DNA from: CAZCEC01 sp964497615
GTDB taxonomy: Bacteria; Chloroflexota; Anaerolineae; Anaerolineales; UBA6663
Direction of reading: 5' to 3'
Length of the DNA: 51,522 bases
NCBI GenBank assembly: GCA_964497615.1
Contig: CAZCEC010000044.1
Coordinates: 1-51,522, forward strand
Within the stretch, counting starts at the first letter, position 1, and the number at the start of each line of letters is the position of its first letter. Below the pieces are notes generated by a model, which saw nothing but the letters and a program-made list of their open reading frames with translations, ran no database searches and was not told the origin of the DNA. Below, one piece after another: positions 24,740 to 33,553 of the stretch. Both the position numbers and the translations under genes were made by a program.

Positions 24740-25569
24740 GTGATTGGTTTTGAGACTGACGCGTTGCCGATGCTGCCAGTGACGTTGATCTATCACCGCA
24801 TCAGCGGCGAGGCGGCGGCGCAGGCCGACCCGTTCACGGTGACGCCGGAGCGGTTCCGGGCGCAGATGGCGCGGCTGGCGCGCTGGGGCTATGCGGGGGT
24901 AGGGCTCGGGGCCGCCCTGGCAGGCGGGGCAGCGGGGCGGCGGGTGGCGCTGACGTTCGATGATGGGACGGACGACTTCTTTAACATGGTGTGGCCGGAA
25001 CTGCGGGCGCGCGGGTGGGGGGCGACGGCCTTGGTGGTGACGGGGCGGGTGGGCGCGACGGCCGATTGGGACGGGCCGCGCGGGGCGCGGCTGATGGCTT
25101 GGGAGCAACTGCGGCGGCTTCGGGCCGAGGGCGCGGAGATTGGGGCGCACGCGCACCAGCACCGGGCGCTGGATTTGCTGCCGCCGGACGAGGCGCGGGC
25201 GGACCTGGCGGCNNNNNNNNNNGGGGGGGGGAGGTGGGGCCGCCGGAGGGCGTGGCGTATCCATATGGGCGCGGGGGGCGGGCGGTGGCGCAGGCGGCCC
25301 AGGCGGCGGGGTTCGCGTGGGGGGCCACGGCGCGGGGCGGGCGCGGGCGGCGCGACGGCAGCCCGTACCTGCTGCGCCGGACACAGGTGCGCGGCGACGA
25401 TGGACCGCTGCGGTTTTGGATCAAGGTGACGACGGGCTACGCGCGCTGGGTGGAGTGGCGGATGGACGTGAAAAGGATGAAGGATGAAGGGAGCGGGGGC
25501 GAGGGAGCGAAGACGAATGACGAAGGACGAAAGACGGATGGGGGTACAAGTGATGTGTTGATCAATTGA
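24740..25569 (+). CDS. polysaccharide deacetylase (NodB type), interrupted by an assembly gap; repeat-derived tail
   Basis: N-terminal half: LPVTLIYHRISGEAA, FRAQMARLARWGYAGVGL, VALTFDDGTDDF (catalytic/metal motif) and IGAHAHQHRALD (His-pair motif). After ten N (25213-25222) another frame gives PPEGVAYPYGRGGRAVAQAAQAAGFAWGAT and LRRTQVRGDDGPLRFWIKV, as expected. It probably removes acetyl groups from the cluster's polysaccharide. GTG 24740 or ATG 24770 (MLPVTLIYH) could start it. The last 35 or so residues (VKRMKDEGSG onward) are encoded by low-complexity repeat DNA, so the natural stop seems to have been lost or the repeat inserted. Confidence 0.8.
25213..25222. other. assembly gap (10 N) inside the deacetylase gene
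   Basis: A G-run borders it and the frame changes across it, so the length is not real. Confidence 0.95.
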
Positions 25570-25628
25570 CTGATCGACCGATTGACCAATTGTCCAGTGG
25601 ACCAGTTAACGATTTGACCCGTCGGCCA
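25468..25628. repeat. two low-complexity repeat families in tandem
   Basis: The first part (to about 25550) uses GGATGAAGG/GAAGGACGA words and forms the end of the deacetylase reading frame. The second (about 25557-25620) is a degenerate tract of GATCAATTGACTGATCGACC / CCAGTGGACCAGTT words and runs up to the start of the next GT2 gene. Confidence 0.65.
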
Positions 25629-26648
25629 ATGCCGGAGCTATCGGTTGTGATTCCGACGCACGCGGGGCGCGCGGCGAACCTGGGGCGGGCGCTGATGGCG
25701 CTGGCCGGGCAGACGCTGCCGGCGGCGCAGTTCGAGGTGGTGATTTCAGTAGATGGCGAAGGCGGCGCTGAGTACAGCGCTCCAGGCGCTGAGTACAGCG
25801 CTCCGGGCGGGGCGTGGCCGTTTGCGCTGCGGGCGGTGCGGGGGCCGCGCGGCGGGCCGGGGGCGGCGCGCAACCGTGGGGCGGCGGCGGCGCGCGGGGC
25901 GGTGCTGGTGTTCCTGGACGACGACATTGTGCCAACGGCAGGCTGGGCGGCGGGGCACTGGAACGTGCAGCGGGGCGCAGGGGCAGCGGACGGCGAGCGG
26001 GCATGGGGGAATGATACGGGGCCGGTGGTGGGGCTGGGGAAAATCACGCTGCCGGCGCGGGGGCAGCGGACGATGTGGGAGCGCTATTTGACGGCGCGGT
26101 ACGACGAGCACTTTGTGAAGATGGGGCGGCGGGGCTATGCGCCGACGTTTTGGGATTGCCTGTCGGGGAGTCTCTCGGTGCGGCGGGCGGCGTTCGAGCA
26201 GGCGGGCGGGTTCGACCCATCGTTCACGCGGCATGAGGATGTGGAGTTTGGCTTGCGGCTGGCCGGGGCGGGGGCGCGGTTCGTGTACGTGCCGGAGGCA
26301 AGCGCCGAGCACCAATACCGGCGCGGGCTGCGGGATGGGCTGGCGGATGCGGTGGGGGAGGGCGAGTCGGCGGGGGTGCTCATCGGGCGGCGCCCGGCCC
26401 TGAAGGCGCAGTTTGTGGCGGCGCGCTGGCGGCGGTATGGCCCGGCGGCCCGGCTGGCGCTGCGGCGGGCGCTGGCCGAGGCGGAGCGCCACGCGCGGGC
26501 GCTGGCGGCGGCGGGGCGCTGGCTGGAGCGCGTGGACGCCAGTGCCCTGCCATACCTGGCGCGGCGGCCGGTGTACCGGTGGGCCTACCATCTGCACTTT
26601 TGGGCGGGCCTGCGGCGGACGGCGCCCGAAGCGCTGAGGGGCTTATAG
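25629..26648 (+). CDS. GT2-family glycosyltransferase with in-frame repeat insertion
   Basis: A 339-residue protein starting MPELSVVIPTHAGRAANLGRAL. GT2 motifs follow: FEVVISVDGEGG, GPGAARNRGAAAARGAVLVFLDDDIVP (DDD metal motif), FWDCLSGSLSVRRAAFEQAGGFDPSFTRHEDVEFGLRLAGAG, and EHQYRRG. Between the second strand and WPFALRAVRG sits the tandem GAEYSAPGAEYSAP, encoded by two copies of a 21-bp palindromic unit (25764-25805), which would be a loop insertion. An open frame 21 codons longer upstream is derived from repeat DNA and is rejected. Last GT of the cluster; the hydrolase gene begins one base after its stop. Confidence 0.85.
   Translation: MPELSVVIPTHAGRAANLGRALMALAGQTLPAAQFEVVISVDGEGGAEYSAPGAEYSAPGGAWPFALRAVRGPRGGPGAARNRGAAAARGAVLVFLDDDIVPTAGWAAGHWNVQRGAGAADGERAWGNDTGPVVGLGKITLPARGQRTMWERYLTARYDEHFVKMGRRGYAPTFWDCLSGSLSVRRAAFEQAGGFDPSFTRHEDVEFGLRLAGAGARFVYVPEASAEHQYRRGLRDGLADAVGEGESAGVLIGRRPALKAQFVAARWRRYGPAARLALRRALAEAERHARALAAAGRWLERVDASALPYLARRPVYRWAYHLHFWAGLRRTAPEALRGL
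25764..25805 (+). repeat. 21-bp palindromic unit duplicated in frame within the GT2 gene
   Basis: GGCGCTGAGTACAGCGCTCC occurs twice in direct tandem (25764 and 25785, period 21). The unit is self-complementary around its centre (AGCGCTGTACTCAGCGC on the other strand). A diverged single copy, GGCGCTGGGTACAGCGC, lies in the gene at 36404 (about 36530-36546). Confidence 0.75.
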
Positions 26649-26649
26649 T

Positions 26650-27387
26650 ATGACTACCTTCACTTGGGCCCTGATCCACAGTCCACTGGTCAGCCCGTTT
26701 TCGTGGGCGGCGACGGCAGCGGCCCTGGGGCGGCGCGGGCACGCCGTGCTGGTGCCGGACCTGCGCGACGCGCCGGGCGGCGGGCCGTACTGGCAGCAGC
26801 ACGCGAACAGCGCGGCGGCGGGGCTAAGCGCCGCGGGCGATGGACCGCTGGTTCTCGCGGCCCCGCTGATTCTCGCGGCGCATAGCGGGGCGGGGGCGCT
26901 GCTGCCGGCCATCCGCCGGGCGCTGGGGCGGCCAGTGGCGGCATACGTGCTGGTGGATGCGGTGATGCCGGGCGGCGGGGCCAGCCGGCTGGAAGGGTTT
27001 GGGACACCGGAGGAGATCGGGGCGTTCCGGGCGCACCTGGAGGGCGGGGGGATGTTCCCGGCGTGGACGGAGGCAGACCTGCGGACGGTGGTGCCGGAGG
27101 CGCAATCGCGGGCGCGGCTGGTGCGCGAACTGCGGCCCAAGGGGCTGGACTACTGGACCGAGCCGATCCCGGCTGCGGAATGGTGGCCGGATGCGCCGGG
27201 GGCCTACCTGCGCTTCACGGAGACGTACCGTGCGGACGCGGACCGGGCGCGGGCGCTGGGTTGGCCGGTGCGGGAGATGGCAGGCGGGCACTTTCAGATG
27301 ATGGTGGAGCCGGAGGCGGTGGCGGAGGCGATGGAGGCGGTGCTGGAGGGGGGAGGTATGGTGCGACACGATGAGGCCGGCCAATGA
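26650..27387 (+). CDS. alpha/beta-hydrolase
   Basis: A 245-residue protein: WALIHSPLVSPFSWAATAAALGRRGHAVLVPDL is the oxyanion-loop and beta-strand start, LILAAHSGAGALLPAIRRAL carries the nucleophile elbow (HSGAG), AAYVLVDAVMPGGGAS the following strand, and GWPVREMAGGHFQMMVEP the catalytic His. It lacks a signal peptide. Substrate unknown; esterase, lipase or haloperoxidase-like are possible. It starts one base after the GT2 stop and overlaps the pseudo-ClpP gene by four bases (ATGA), so those two are translationally coupled. Confidence 0.85.
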   Translation: MTTFTWALIHSPLVSPFSWAATAAALGRRGHAVLVPDLRDAPGGGPYWQQHANSAAAGLSAAGDGPLVLAAPLILAAHSGAGALLPAIRRALGRPVAAYVLVDAVMPGGGASRLEGFGTPEEIGAFRAHLEGGGMFPAWTEADLRTVVPEAQSRARLVRELRPKGLDYWTEPIPAAEWWPDAPGAYLRFTETYRADADRARALGWPVREMAGGHFQMMVEPEAVAEAMEAVLEGGGMVRHDEAGQ

Positions 27388-27932
27388 CTGACGATCACAA
27401 TGGGCTGGATGCGCTTTCGGGCGGATCGGCGCTGGAGACGCGGACGGTGCTGCTGTTCGGGGAGGTGACGGCGGCGGCGGCGCGGCGGGCGACCGAGCAG
27501 TTGCTGCTGCTGCGGGCGCGCTCGGGCGAGGACATACGGCTGGTGATCAATGCGCCGGGGGGGCAGTGGGAGGCGGCGGAAGCGCTCTTCGACGTGGTGC
27601 GGGCGGCGGGCGCGCCGGTGAGCACCGTGGGGGCCGGGGTGGTGGCCGGGGCGGCGGTGCTGGTGTATGCGGCCCCGCCGAGGGAGCGCCGGCTGAGCCT
27701 GCCGCACGCGCGCTATTCGCTGTACCAGACGTTTGAGGGCATGACCGGGCTGGGCGGGGATGTGCTGGCGCAGGTGCAGTTGCTGGGAATGCAGCGAAAG
27801 CGGGCGGCGGCGATCTTTGCGCGGCAGACGGGGCAGCCGGAGGAACTGGTGGAGCGCGACCTGGCGCAGCGCCACTGGCTGAGCGCGGAAGAGGCGCGGC
27901 AGTATGGGCTGGTGGGCGCGATTACTGAGTGA
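27384..27932 (+). CDS. ClpP-like protein lacking the catalytic triad
   Basis: A 182-residue protein aligning without gaps to ClpP over the core (EDIRLVINAPGG, GAGVVAGAAVLVYAA, RRLSLPHARYSLYQ, VERDLAQRHWLSAEEARQYGLVGAI). In that alignment the catalytic Ser is Gly89, the His is Tyr114 and the Asp position is Arg163, so it cannot hydrolyse peptides. The fold and oligomer surface appear intact. It starts in an ATGA overlap with the alpha/beta-hydrolase gene. Inactive ClpP homologues (ClpR of cyanobacteria) act inside mixed rings; whether this one does is unknown. It is not beside a Clp ATPase or an active clpP. Confidence 0.82.
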   Translation: MTDDHNGLDALSGGSALETRTVLLFGEVTAAAARRATEQLLLLRARSGEDIRLVINAPGGQWEAAEALFDVVRAAGAPVSTVGAGVVAGAAVLVYAAPPRERRLSLPHARYSLYQTFEGMTGLGGDVLAQVQLLGMQRKRAAAIFARQTGQPEELVERDLAQRHWLSAEEARQYGLVGAITE

Positions 27933-27955
27933 CTGCTTTGGCGCAGATGGGTGGG

Positions 27956-27990
27956 GCCGGGGATGCACCCAGGGCAGGCGCATCCCCGGC
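27956..27990. terminator. hairpin between convergent genes
   Basis: An 11-bp perfect stem (GCCGGGGATGC / GCATCCCCGGC) with a 13-base loop, 24 bases after the pseudo-ClpP stop and ahead of the convergent repeat-protein gene. No T-run. Confidence 0.6.
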
Positions 27991-28004
27991 AGAAGCGGCG
28001 GCCA

Positions 28005-30722
28005 CTATCGCTGGATAAGCGGAAGGAAGAGCTGGAGGGGCGGCAGGGTCAGCGCCCACAGTTCATTGCCGTTGGCATTGGTGTAGGCCTGGAAGAAGAG
28101 CAGCCCGCCCGAGGCGGCCAGCGACCTGGGGTTGCTGTGGGCGGGGCCGGGCTGGAGGTCGGCGAGCAGCAGCGTGCCGGCCTGGGTGCCGTCGCTGTGC
28201 CACAACTCGCGGCCGGTGGCGGGCGTGGCAGCGGCGAAGAGGGCATGGCCCAGGGCGGCGGCGAAGTCGCTAGGCTCGCTGCTGGCGGGGCCGGGGTTGA
28301 GGTCGGCCAGGAGACTGGCGCCCGCGGATGTGGCCTGCCAGGGTTCGCAGCCGGAGCCGGAGTCGCAATACTGGAAGAAGAGCTGGTCGCCGACGGTGAC
28401 GGCGTCGTCCAGGTTGATCTCCTGGTCGCCGAGGGTGAAGGTGGTGAGCTGGGTGTGGGTCAGGCCATCGGTCCACCAAAGCTGGGGTGGCTGTCCGGCG
28501 GGGTCGGCCACGAAGAAGACGCCGCTTTGGCCGGGCACGGTGTAGTCGAAGCTGACGAGGTCGTGGACGTTCGGGTCCACGGCCAGGGTGACGGTCTGCC
28601 CGTCGGTGACCCACAAGGCCTCGTTGTTGGAGTCGTCGGTGGCGGCGAAGAAGACGCGATTGCCTGTGCTGGCGAATAGGTCCGGCTGGCTGCCGTCGGA
28701 GCCGGTGTAGAGATCGGCCAGGTGGTGTGTGCCGGCGAAGGTGCCGTCGCTTACCCACGGCTCCGTGCCAACCACGTTGTCATCGCCGGCAAAGACCGCC
28801 AGGCTGCCGAGGCGAACGAAGTTGCTCTGGATCCCGTTGTCCGAGCCGGTGTAGATGTCGCGCACCAGCAGGGTACCGCCGGGGGTGCCGTCGGTGCGGT
28901 AGAGTTCATCCCCCAGATCGTCGGTCCAGGCTAAGAAGAGGCTAAACGCGCCGAGGGGCGTGAAGTAGCCGGGACCGGAGCCGTTGGCGCCGGTGTAAAT
29001 ATCCCGCAGCAAGAGGGGAGGCGCCTCGCCATCGGCCAGCCAGGGCTCGCTGCCGGTGACGCCATCGTCAGCCGAGAATAGGGCGCGGCCGTCGCCCAGG
29101 CCGACGAGCTCATTGGGGAATGAGGAGCCGGTACCAGTGTAAATATCGGCGACGAGGAGCGTGCCGGTGAGGGTTCCATCCGAGGTGAACAACTCTTCGC
29201 CATAGGTACTGCTGGAACTATTGAAGTAGGCGCGCGCGCCGCCAGCGCCGGTCAGCCGGTCGAGGCCGCTGCTCTCCACGTCCGGCGCGATGTTTTCGAC
29301 CAGGGTGGTGGTGGCGCTGAAATGCCGCCACAACTCGTAGCCGTGCACGCCATCGTCGGCGCGGAAGACGAAGCCCAGAGGCCCCAAACTGAAGAAGCCA
29401 TCGGGGAAGGACCCGGCCGCGCCAGGGTTGAGGTCTGTCAGGCGGACGGCGTCGGTCCCGTCCCAGCGCCAGAGCTCCTTGCCGTTGACGCCATCGGTGG
29501 CCGAGAAGTAGAGATCGCCTCCATAGGCGAAAAGGTTCTGCGGGGTACTGCTGCCCAGGGGGTTGATGTCGGTGATGAGTTCGGTGGTGGTGAGGTTGGT
29601 GCGCCACAACTCGCGGCCGTGCACGCCGTCGTCGGCGGAGAAGTACAGGGCGCCGCCATACAAGGTGAGTTCGCTGGGCGCGCTGCCGGTGGAGCCGGTG
29701 TAGATATCGGCCACACGGACGGTGTTGGTGAGGGTGCCGTCGGAGCGCCACAATTCGTGGCCGTGCACACCGTCATTAGCGACGAACACCAGCAGCGACC
29801 CAACGGAGGTCAGTTCGAAGGGGCCGCTGCTCGGCGCGCCGGTGTAAATATCGCGGACGCGGATGGTGTTGGTGGGGGTGCCGTCGGTGGCCCACAGTTC
29901 GCGGCCAAAGGCCCCGGCCTCGTTGGCGGTGAAGAAGAGCAGCCCGCCGGCCTCGGTGAAGTCTTCCGGGTCTGAGCCGCTGGCGCCGGAGCGGATGTCG
30001 TTGAGGCGCTGGCTGCCGGCCAGGGTGCCGTCGCTGGCCCACGGCTCTTCGCCCTGTGTGTCGCTGGCGGCGAAGATGAGCTGCCCATTGAAGGCGACGA
30101 TCTCATTGGGGGAACTGCTGCTGGAGCCGGCGCGCAGGTCGGCGGCCAGCACGGTGCCGGTGTAGGTGCCGTCGGTCTTCCATAGCTCGAAGCCATGATC
30201 GGCGTCGAAGGCCGAGAAGTATAAGTCGCCGCCCAGTTCGGTGAAGTCATCTGGGGCGGACCCCTGGGTGCCGGTGTAGATGTCGCGGACGAGGACGGTG
30301 CCGGTGTAGGTGCCGTCGGTGGCCCATAGCTCGCCGCCAGTCTCGGGGGCGGCGCCGTAGAAGTACAGCCGGCCGTCGAAGAGAACCAGCTCGCTGCCGG
30401 TGGTGCTGTTGGCACCAAGCCAGCCCTCGCGGACCACGGCGGTGTTGGTGATGTCGGTTCGATACAACTCGCTGCCGGAGGCCGGGGTGTTGGCGGTGAA
30501 GAACAGTCCCTGGCCGGGCAGAATGGCGAAGTTCTGCGGGGCGCTGCCGAGGGGCAGGGCGTTGGGCGTCAGGTCGCGGACAAGGTAGGGCGCGCCAAAA
30601 TCCGCCTGTGAGAGTGTGAGCGTGCGGGCGTGTGCGCGAGACGAGCGCGCCGCGGCTGGCGGCGCGCCGAAGAGGCCGAGGGCGAGGAGGGCGGCGAGGA
30701 GCAGGCGGATTGAGGCGCGCAT
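28005..30722 (-). CDS. secreted ELWxxDGT-repeat protein, paralogue 3
   Basis: A 905-residue protein. A signal peptide (MRASIRLLLAALLALGLFGAPPAAARS) is followed by a chain of degenerate repeats of about 45-50 residues with the core ELWxTDGTxxGTxLVxDIYTG and an ADDGVHGxELW segment, the ELWxxDGT repeat type (predicted beta-propeller-like, extracellular). It ends LPPLQLFLPLIQR. Start is ATG 30722 with AGGA upstream; a longer open frame to 30794 lies across the neighbour's stop and is not used. Third gene of the tandem operon. No catalytic residues; likely a surface or matrix protein. The LPLIQR end recurs in the paralogues and a sulfatase. Confidence 0.85.
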   Translation of the reverse strand: MRASIRLLLAALLALGLFGAPPAAARSSRAHARTLTLSQADFGAPYLVRDLTPNALPLGSAPQNFAILPGQGLFFTANTPASGSELYRTDITNTAVVREGWLGANSTTGSELVLFDGRLYFYGAAPETGGELWATDGTYTGTVLVRDIYTGTQGSAPDDFTELGGDLYFSAFDADHGFELWKTDGTYTGTVLAADLRAGSSSSSPNEIVAFNGQLIFAASDTQGEEPWASDGTLAGSQRLNDIRSGASGSDPEDFTEAGGLLFFTANEAGAFGRELWATDGTPTNTIRVRDIYTGAPSSGPFELTSVGSLLVFVANDGVHGHELWRSDGTLTNTVRVADIYTGSTGSAPSELTLYGGALYFSADDGVHGRELWRTNLTTTELITDINPLGSSTPQNLFAYGGDLYFSATDGVNGKELWRWDGTDAVRLTDLNPGAAGSFPDGFFSLGPLGFVFRADDGVHGYELWRHFSATTTLVENIAPDVESSGLDRLTGAGGARAYFNSSSSTYGEELFTSDGTLTGTLLVADIYTGTGSSFPNELVGLGDGRALFSADDGVTGSEPWLADGEAPPLLLRDIYTGANGSGPGYFTPLGAFSLFLAWTDDLGDELYRTDGTPGGTLLVRDIYTGSDNGIQSNFVRLGSLAVFAGDDNVVGTEPWVSDGTFAGTHHLADLYTGSDGSQPDLFASTGNRVFFAATDDSNNEALWVTDGQTVTLAVDPNVHDLVSFDYTVPGQSGVFFVADPAGQPPQLWWTDGLTHTQLTTFTLGDQEINLDDAVTVGDQLFFQYCDSGSGCEPWQATSAGASLLADLNPGPASSEPSDFAAALGHALFAAATPATGRELWHSDGTQAGTLLLADLQPGPAHSNPRSLAASGGLLFFQAYTNANGNELWALTLPPLQLFLPLIQR

Positions 30723-30742
30723 GGCAGTGTCCTGAGTGTTGG

Positions 30743-33532
30743 TCAGCGGCTGAGGAGCGGCAGGAAGAGCTTCTGGGCCAGGTCCATGACCCACAGCTCA
30801 TAGCCGGCGGCCTCGCTGTAGGCGGTGAAGAAGAGCCGGACGCCGGAGACCGTCATCTGCTCCGGGTTGCTGTGGCCGGCGCCGGGGGCAATGTCGGCCA
30901 GGCGCTGGGTGCCGGCGAAGGTGCCGTCGCTGATCCACATTTCGCGCCCGCCAACGGGGTCGGCGGCGGCGAAGATCAGGTAGCCGTCCACGGCGGCGAG
31001 GTCGGTGGGGTCGCTGGATTGGAGGCCGGGGTAGATGTCGCGGACCAGGGCGGCCGGGCTGGTGGGGGTGAGGCTCCACAGTTCGCAGCCGTAGGTCAGG
31101 TCGCAGTAGCGGAAGAAGAGGCGGTCGCCGACCGTGACGGCCTCTTGCAGATTAAGCTGCTCGTCGCTGGCGGTAAAGCTGGTGCGCTGGGTGTAGGTGT
31201 AGCCGTCGGCCCACCACACATTCCACGCGTCGATACCAAATTCATTGAAGTAGACGCCGGTGGCGCCCGGCAGCAGATCGTTGAATTGGGTCAGGCCGGA
31301 GTCGTCGGGGTCAATGACCAGGGTGGCGGTCAGGCCGTTGGTGACGTAGAGCGAGTCATTGCCTTCCAGGTCGTAGCCGATGAAGAAGACCCGGTTCCCG
31401 GCGGTGACGAAATCGTAGGGATAGAGGTCCTGGTACGATCCGGCGTCCAGGTCGGTGAGGCGGGTGGTGCCGGCGTGGGTGCCGTCGGTGGCCCACAGCT
31501 CTTCGCCATGGACGCCGTCGTTGGCGGCGAAGAGCATCAGCCCCGGCAGACTGCCGAAGTCACCGCCAAAGCTGCTTTCCACGCCGGTATAGATGTCGCG
31601 GACGAACAGGGTGCCGCCAGGGGTGCCGTCGGTGAACCATAGCTCGTCGCCCAGCACGCCGTCGTTGGCGAAGAACACGGCGCCGCCGGCCACCGGGGTG
31701 AAGCCCTCCGGGTTGGAACCGAGGGTGCCGGTGTAGATATCGCGCAGGGGCAGGGTGCCGGTGAGGGTACCGTCGGAGACCCAAGGTTCGTTGCCCGTGG
31801 TATCGGAATAAGCAGCGAAGAGGGCGCGCCCGTCGCCCAGGCCCGCAAAGGGCGCGGGGTTGGAGCCGCCATTGCCGGGGTAGAGATCGCCCAGCGAGCC
31901 GGTGCCGGCGGGGGTGCCGTCGCTGGCATAGGGCTCGGAGCCGTGGGTGCTGTTGTAGACCTCAAAGAACGCCTGGCCCGCGCCCACGCCGCCTAGATCG
32001 TCAATATCGGTGCTGAGGGCGTCTGGGGCGATGTTGCGGACCAGGGTAATGACAGGGGAAACCGGGTTGGTCAGATTGATGCGATACAGCTCGTTGCCGG
32101 TGACGCCGTCGTTGGCGACAAAGACGAGGTTGTTGGCGTTCGGCGCAAAGAAGTTGTCCGGACTGGAATCGGCGGCGCCGGGGTTGAGGTCGGTGAGGCG
32201 GGTGAAGGCCGCGCCGTCGTAGCGCCACAACTCACGGCCATAGGTCGCGTCCTTGGCGGCGAAGTAGAGGTAGCTGCCGTGGGCAAAGAGCGGGCCGATG
32301 GGGCCTGGCTCGAACAGCGGGGCGTTGGGCACCATCTCGGTGACGGTGAGGGTGGAGCGCCACAACTGGTGGTCGTTCACCCCGTCGTCGGCCCAGTAGT
32401 AGACGGCGCTGTTGAAAGGGAGCATGCCATACGGGCTGGCGCTGCCAGAGCCGGTGTAGATGTCGGTCACGCGGACGGTGCCGGTGACGGTGCCGTCGGA
32501 GCGGTAGAGTTCAGTGCCGTAGGTGGGTTCGTAGGCGGAGAAGAAGGCGTAGCCATAGGCCGCGGCGGGCCGGTAGTAGATGTAGGCATCGTCGGTGCCG
32601 GGGCCGATGTCCGACAGGCGCAGGGTGCCGGTGAGGGTGCCATCGGTGCGCCAGAGTTCGCGGCCATGCGAAGCCGTGTCGGCGGTAAAGTAGAGCAGGC
32701 CGCCGGCCGTGGCAAAATTCTCGGGCGACGAACTGCTGGTGGTGGTGGCGATGTTAAGGAACAGGGCCGTGCCGGTGACGGTGCCGTCGCTGGCCCATAG
32801 CTCCTCGCCGTGGGAGGAGGTGCGGGCGTTGAACCACAGCCGGCCGTCATAGGCGACGAGGTCCTCAATGTCAGCGTTGCTGAGACCAGTATTGATGTCC
32901 TTGACCAGCACGGTGCCGGTGTAGGTGCCGTCGGTCTTCCACAGTTCTTGGCCGTGCACGTCGTCGTCAGCGGCGAAGTACAATTCGCCGTTGTAGGGGA
33001 TGAGGTATTCAGGCTCGGAGCGCGCGGTGCCGGTGGCGATGTCGCGCACCAGGACGGTGCCGGTGAGGGTGCCGTCGGTGGCCCATAGTTCGACGCCGTG
33101 GTGGGCGTTGATGCCGCCAAAATAGAGGCGGCCGGCGTAGTTCACCAGGGCCCGCTCGGGCATGAAGGCCGGGCTGTATACGCCCCGCTCGCTGCCCGGA
33201 TAAAGCTCGACTACCATCTCGGTGTTGGTGATGAAGCCGCCGCTGCGCCACAATTCGTCTCCGGTGCCGGGCGTGTCGGCGACGAAGAGAACAGCGCCGG
33301 GGAGTACGGCGTAGCCAAACGGGTTGCCGCCTTCAGGGTAGCCGGCGGTGGTCGTGTCTTCGACGAGGTAGGGGTTGCCGAAGGACGAGGCGGAGGTGTC
33401 TCGGTATGGAGGTATGGAAGTGGAGTGATCGTCAGGCCGAGCATCGCGCTCGGCCGTGGCGGGGGCGGCGCCCAGGGCGGCGGACACGACGAGCAGAACA
33501 GCAAGCAGGCGGGGGACAGCGTAACGGCGCAT
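30743..33532 (-). CDS. secreted ELWxxDGT-repeat protein, paralogue 2
   Basis: A 929-residue protein starting MRRYAVPRLLAVLLVVSAALGAAPATA, a signal peptide almost identical to that of paralogue 1, so they share a recent duplication. Repeats of about 47 residues carry ELWATDGTLTGTVLVRDI, ADDDVHGQELWKTDGT, NDGVTGNELY and related forms. It ends with LAQKLFLPLLSR. AGGA sits eight bases before the ATG; another ATG three codons upstream is less well placed. The gene starts 21 bases after paralogue 1 and ends 20 bases before paralogue 3, so one operon is likely. Binding partner unknown. Confidence 0.85.
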   Translation of the reverse strand: MRRYAVPRLLAVLLVVSAALGAAPATAERDARPDDHSTSIPPYRDTSASSFGNPYLVEDTTTAGYPEGGNPFGYAVLPGAVLFVADTPGTGDELWRSGGFITNTEMVVELYPGSERGVYSPAFMPERALVNYAGRLYFGGINAHHGVELWATDGTLTGTVLVRDIATGTARSEPEYLIPYNGELYFAADDDVHGQELWKTDGTYTGTVLVKDINTGLSNADIEDLVAYDGRLWFNARTSSHGEELWASDGTVTGTALFLNIATTTSSSSPENFATAGGLLYFTADTASHGRELWRTDGTLTGTLRLSDIGPGTDDAYIYYRPAAAYGYAFFSAYEPTYGTELYRSDGTVTGTVRVTDIYTGSGSASPYGMLPFNSAVYYWADDGVNDHQLWRSTLTVTEMVPNAPLFEPGPIGPLFAHGSYLYFAAKDATYGRELWRYDGAAFTRLTDLNPGAADSSPDNFFAPNANNLVFVANDGVTGNELYRINLTNPVSPVITLVRNIAPDALSTDIDDLGGVGAGQAFFEVYNSTHGSEPYASDGTPAGTGSLGDLYPGNGGSNPAPFAGLGDGRALFAAYSDTTGNEPWVSDGTLTGTLPLRDIYTGTLGSNPEGFTPVAGGAVFFANDGVLGDELWFTDGTPGGTLFVRDIYTGVESSFGGDFGSLPGLMLFAANDGVHGEELWATDGTHAGTTRLTDLDAGSYQDLYPYDFVTAGNRVFFIGYDLEGNDSLYVTNGLTATLVIDPDDSGLTQFNDLLPGATGVYFNEFGIDAWNVWWADGYTYTQRTSFTASDEQLNLQEAVTVGDRLFFRYCDLTYGCELWSLTPTSPAALVRDIYPGLQSSDPTDLAAVDGYLIFAAADPVGGREMWISDGTFAGTQRLADIAPGAGHSNPEQMTVSGVRLFFTAYSEAAGYELWVMDLAQKLFLPLLSR

Positions 33533-33553
33533 AGTCAGCATCCTGTTGGGGGT

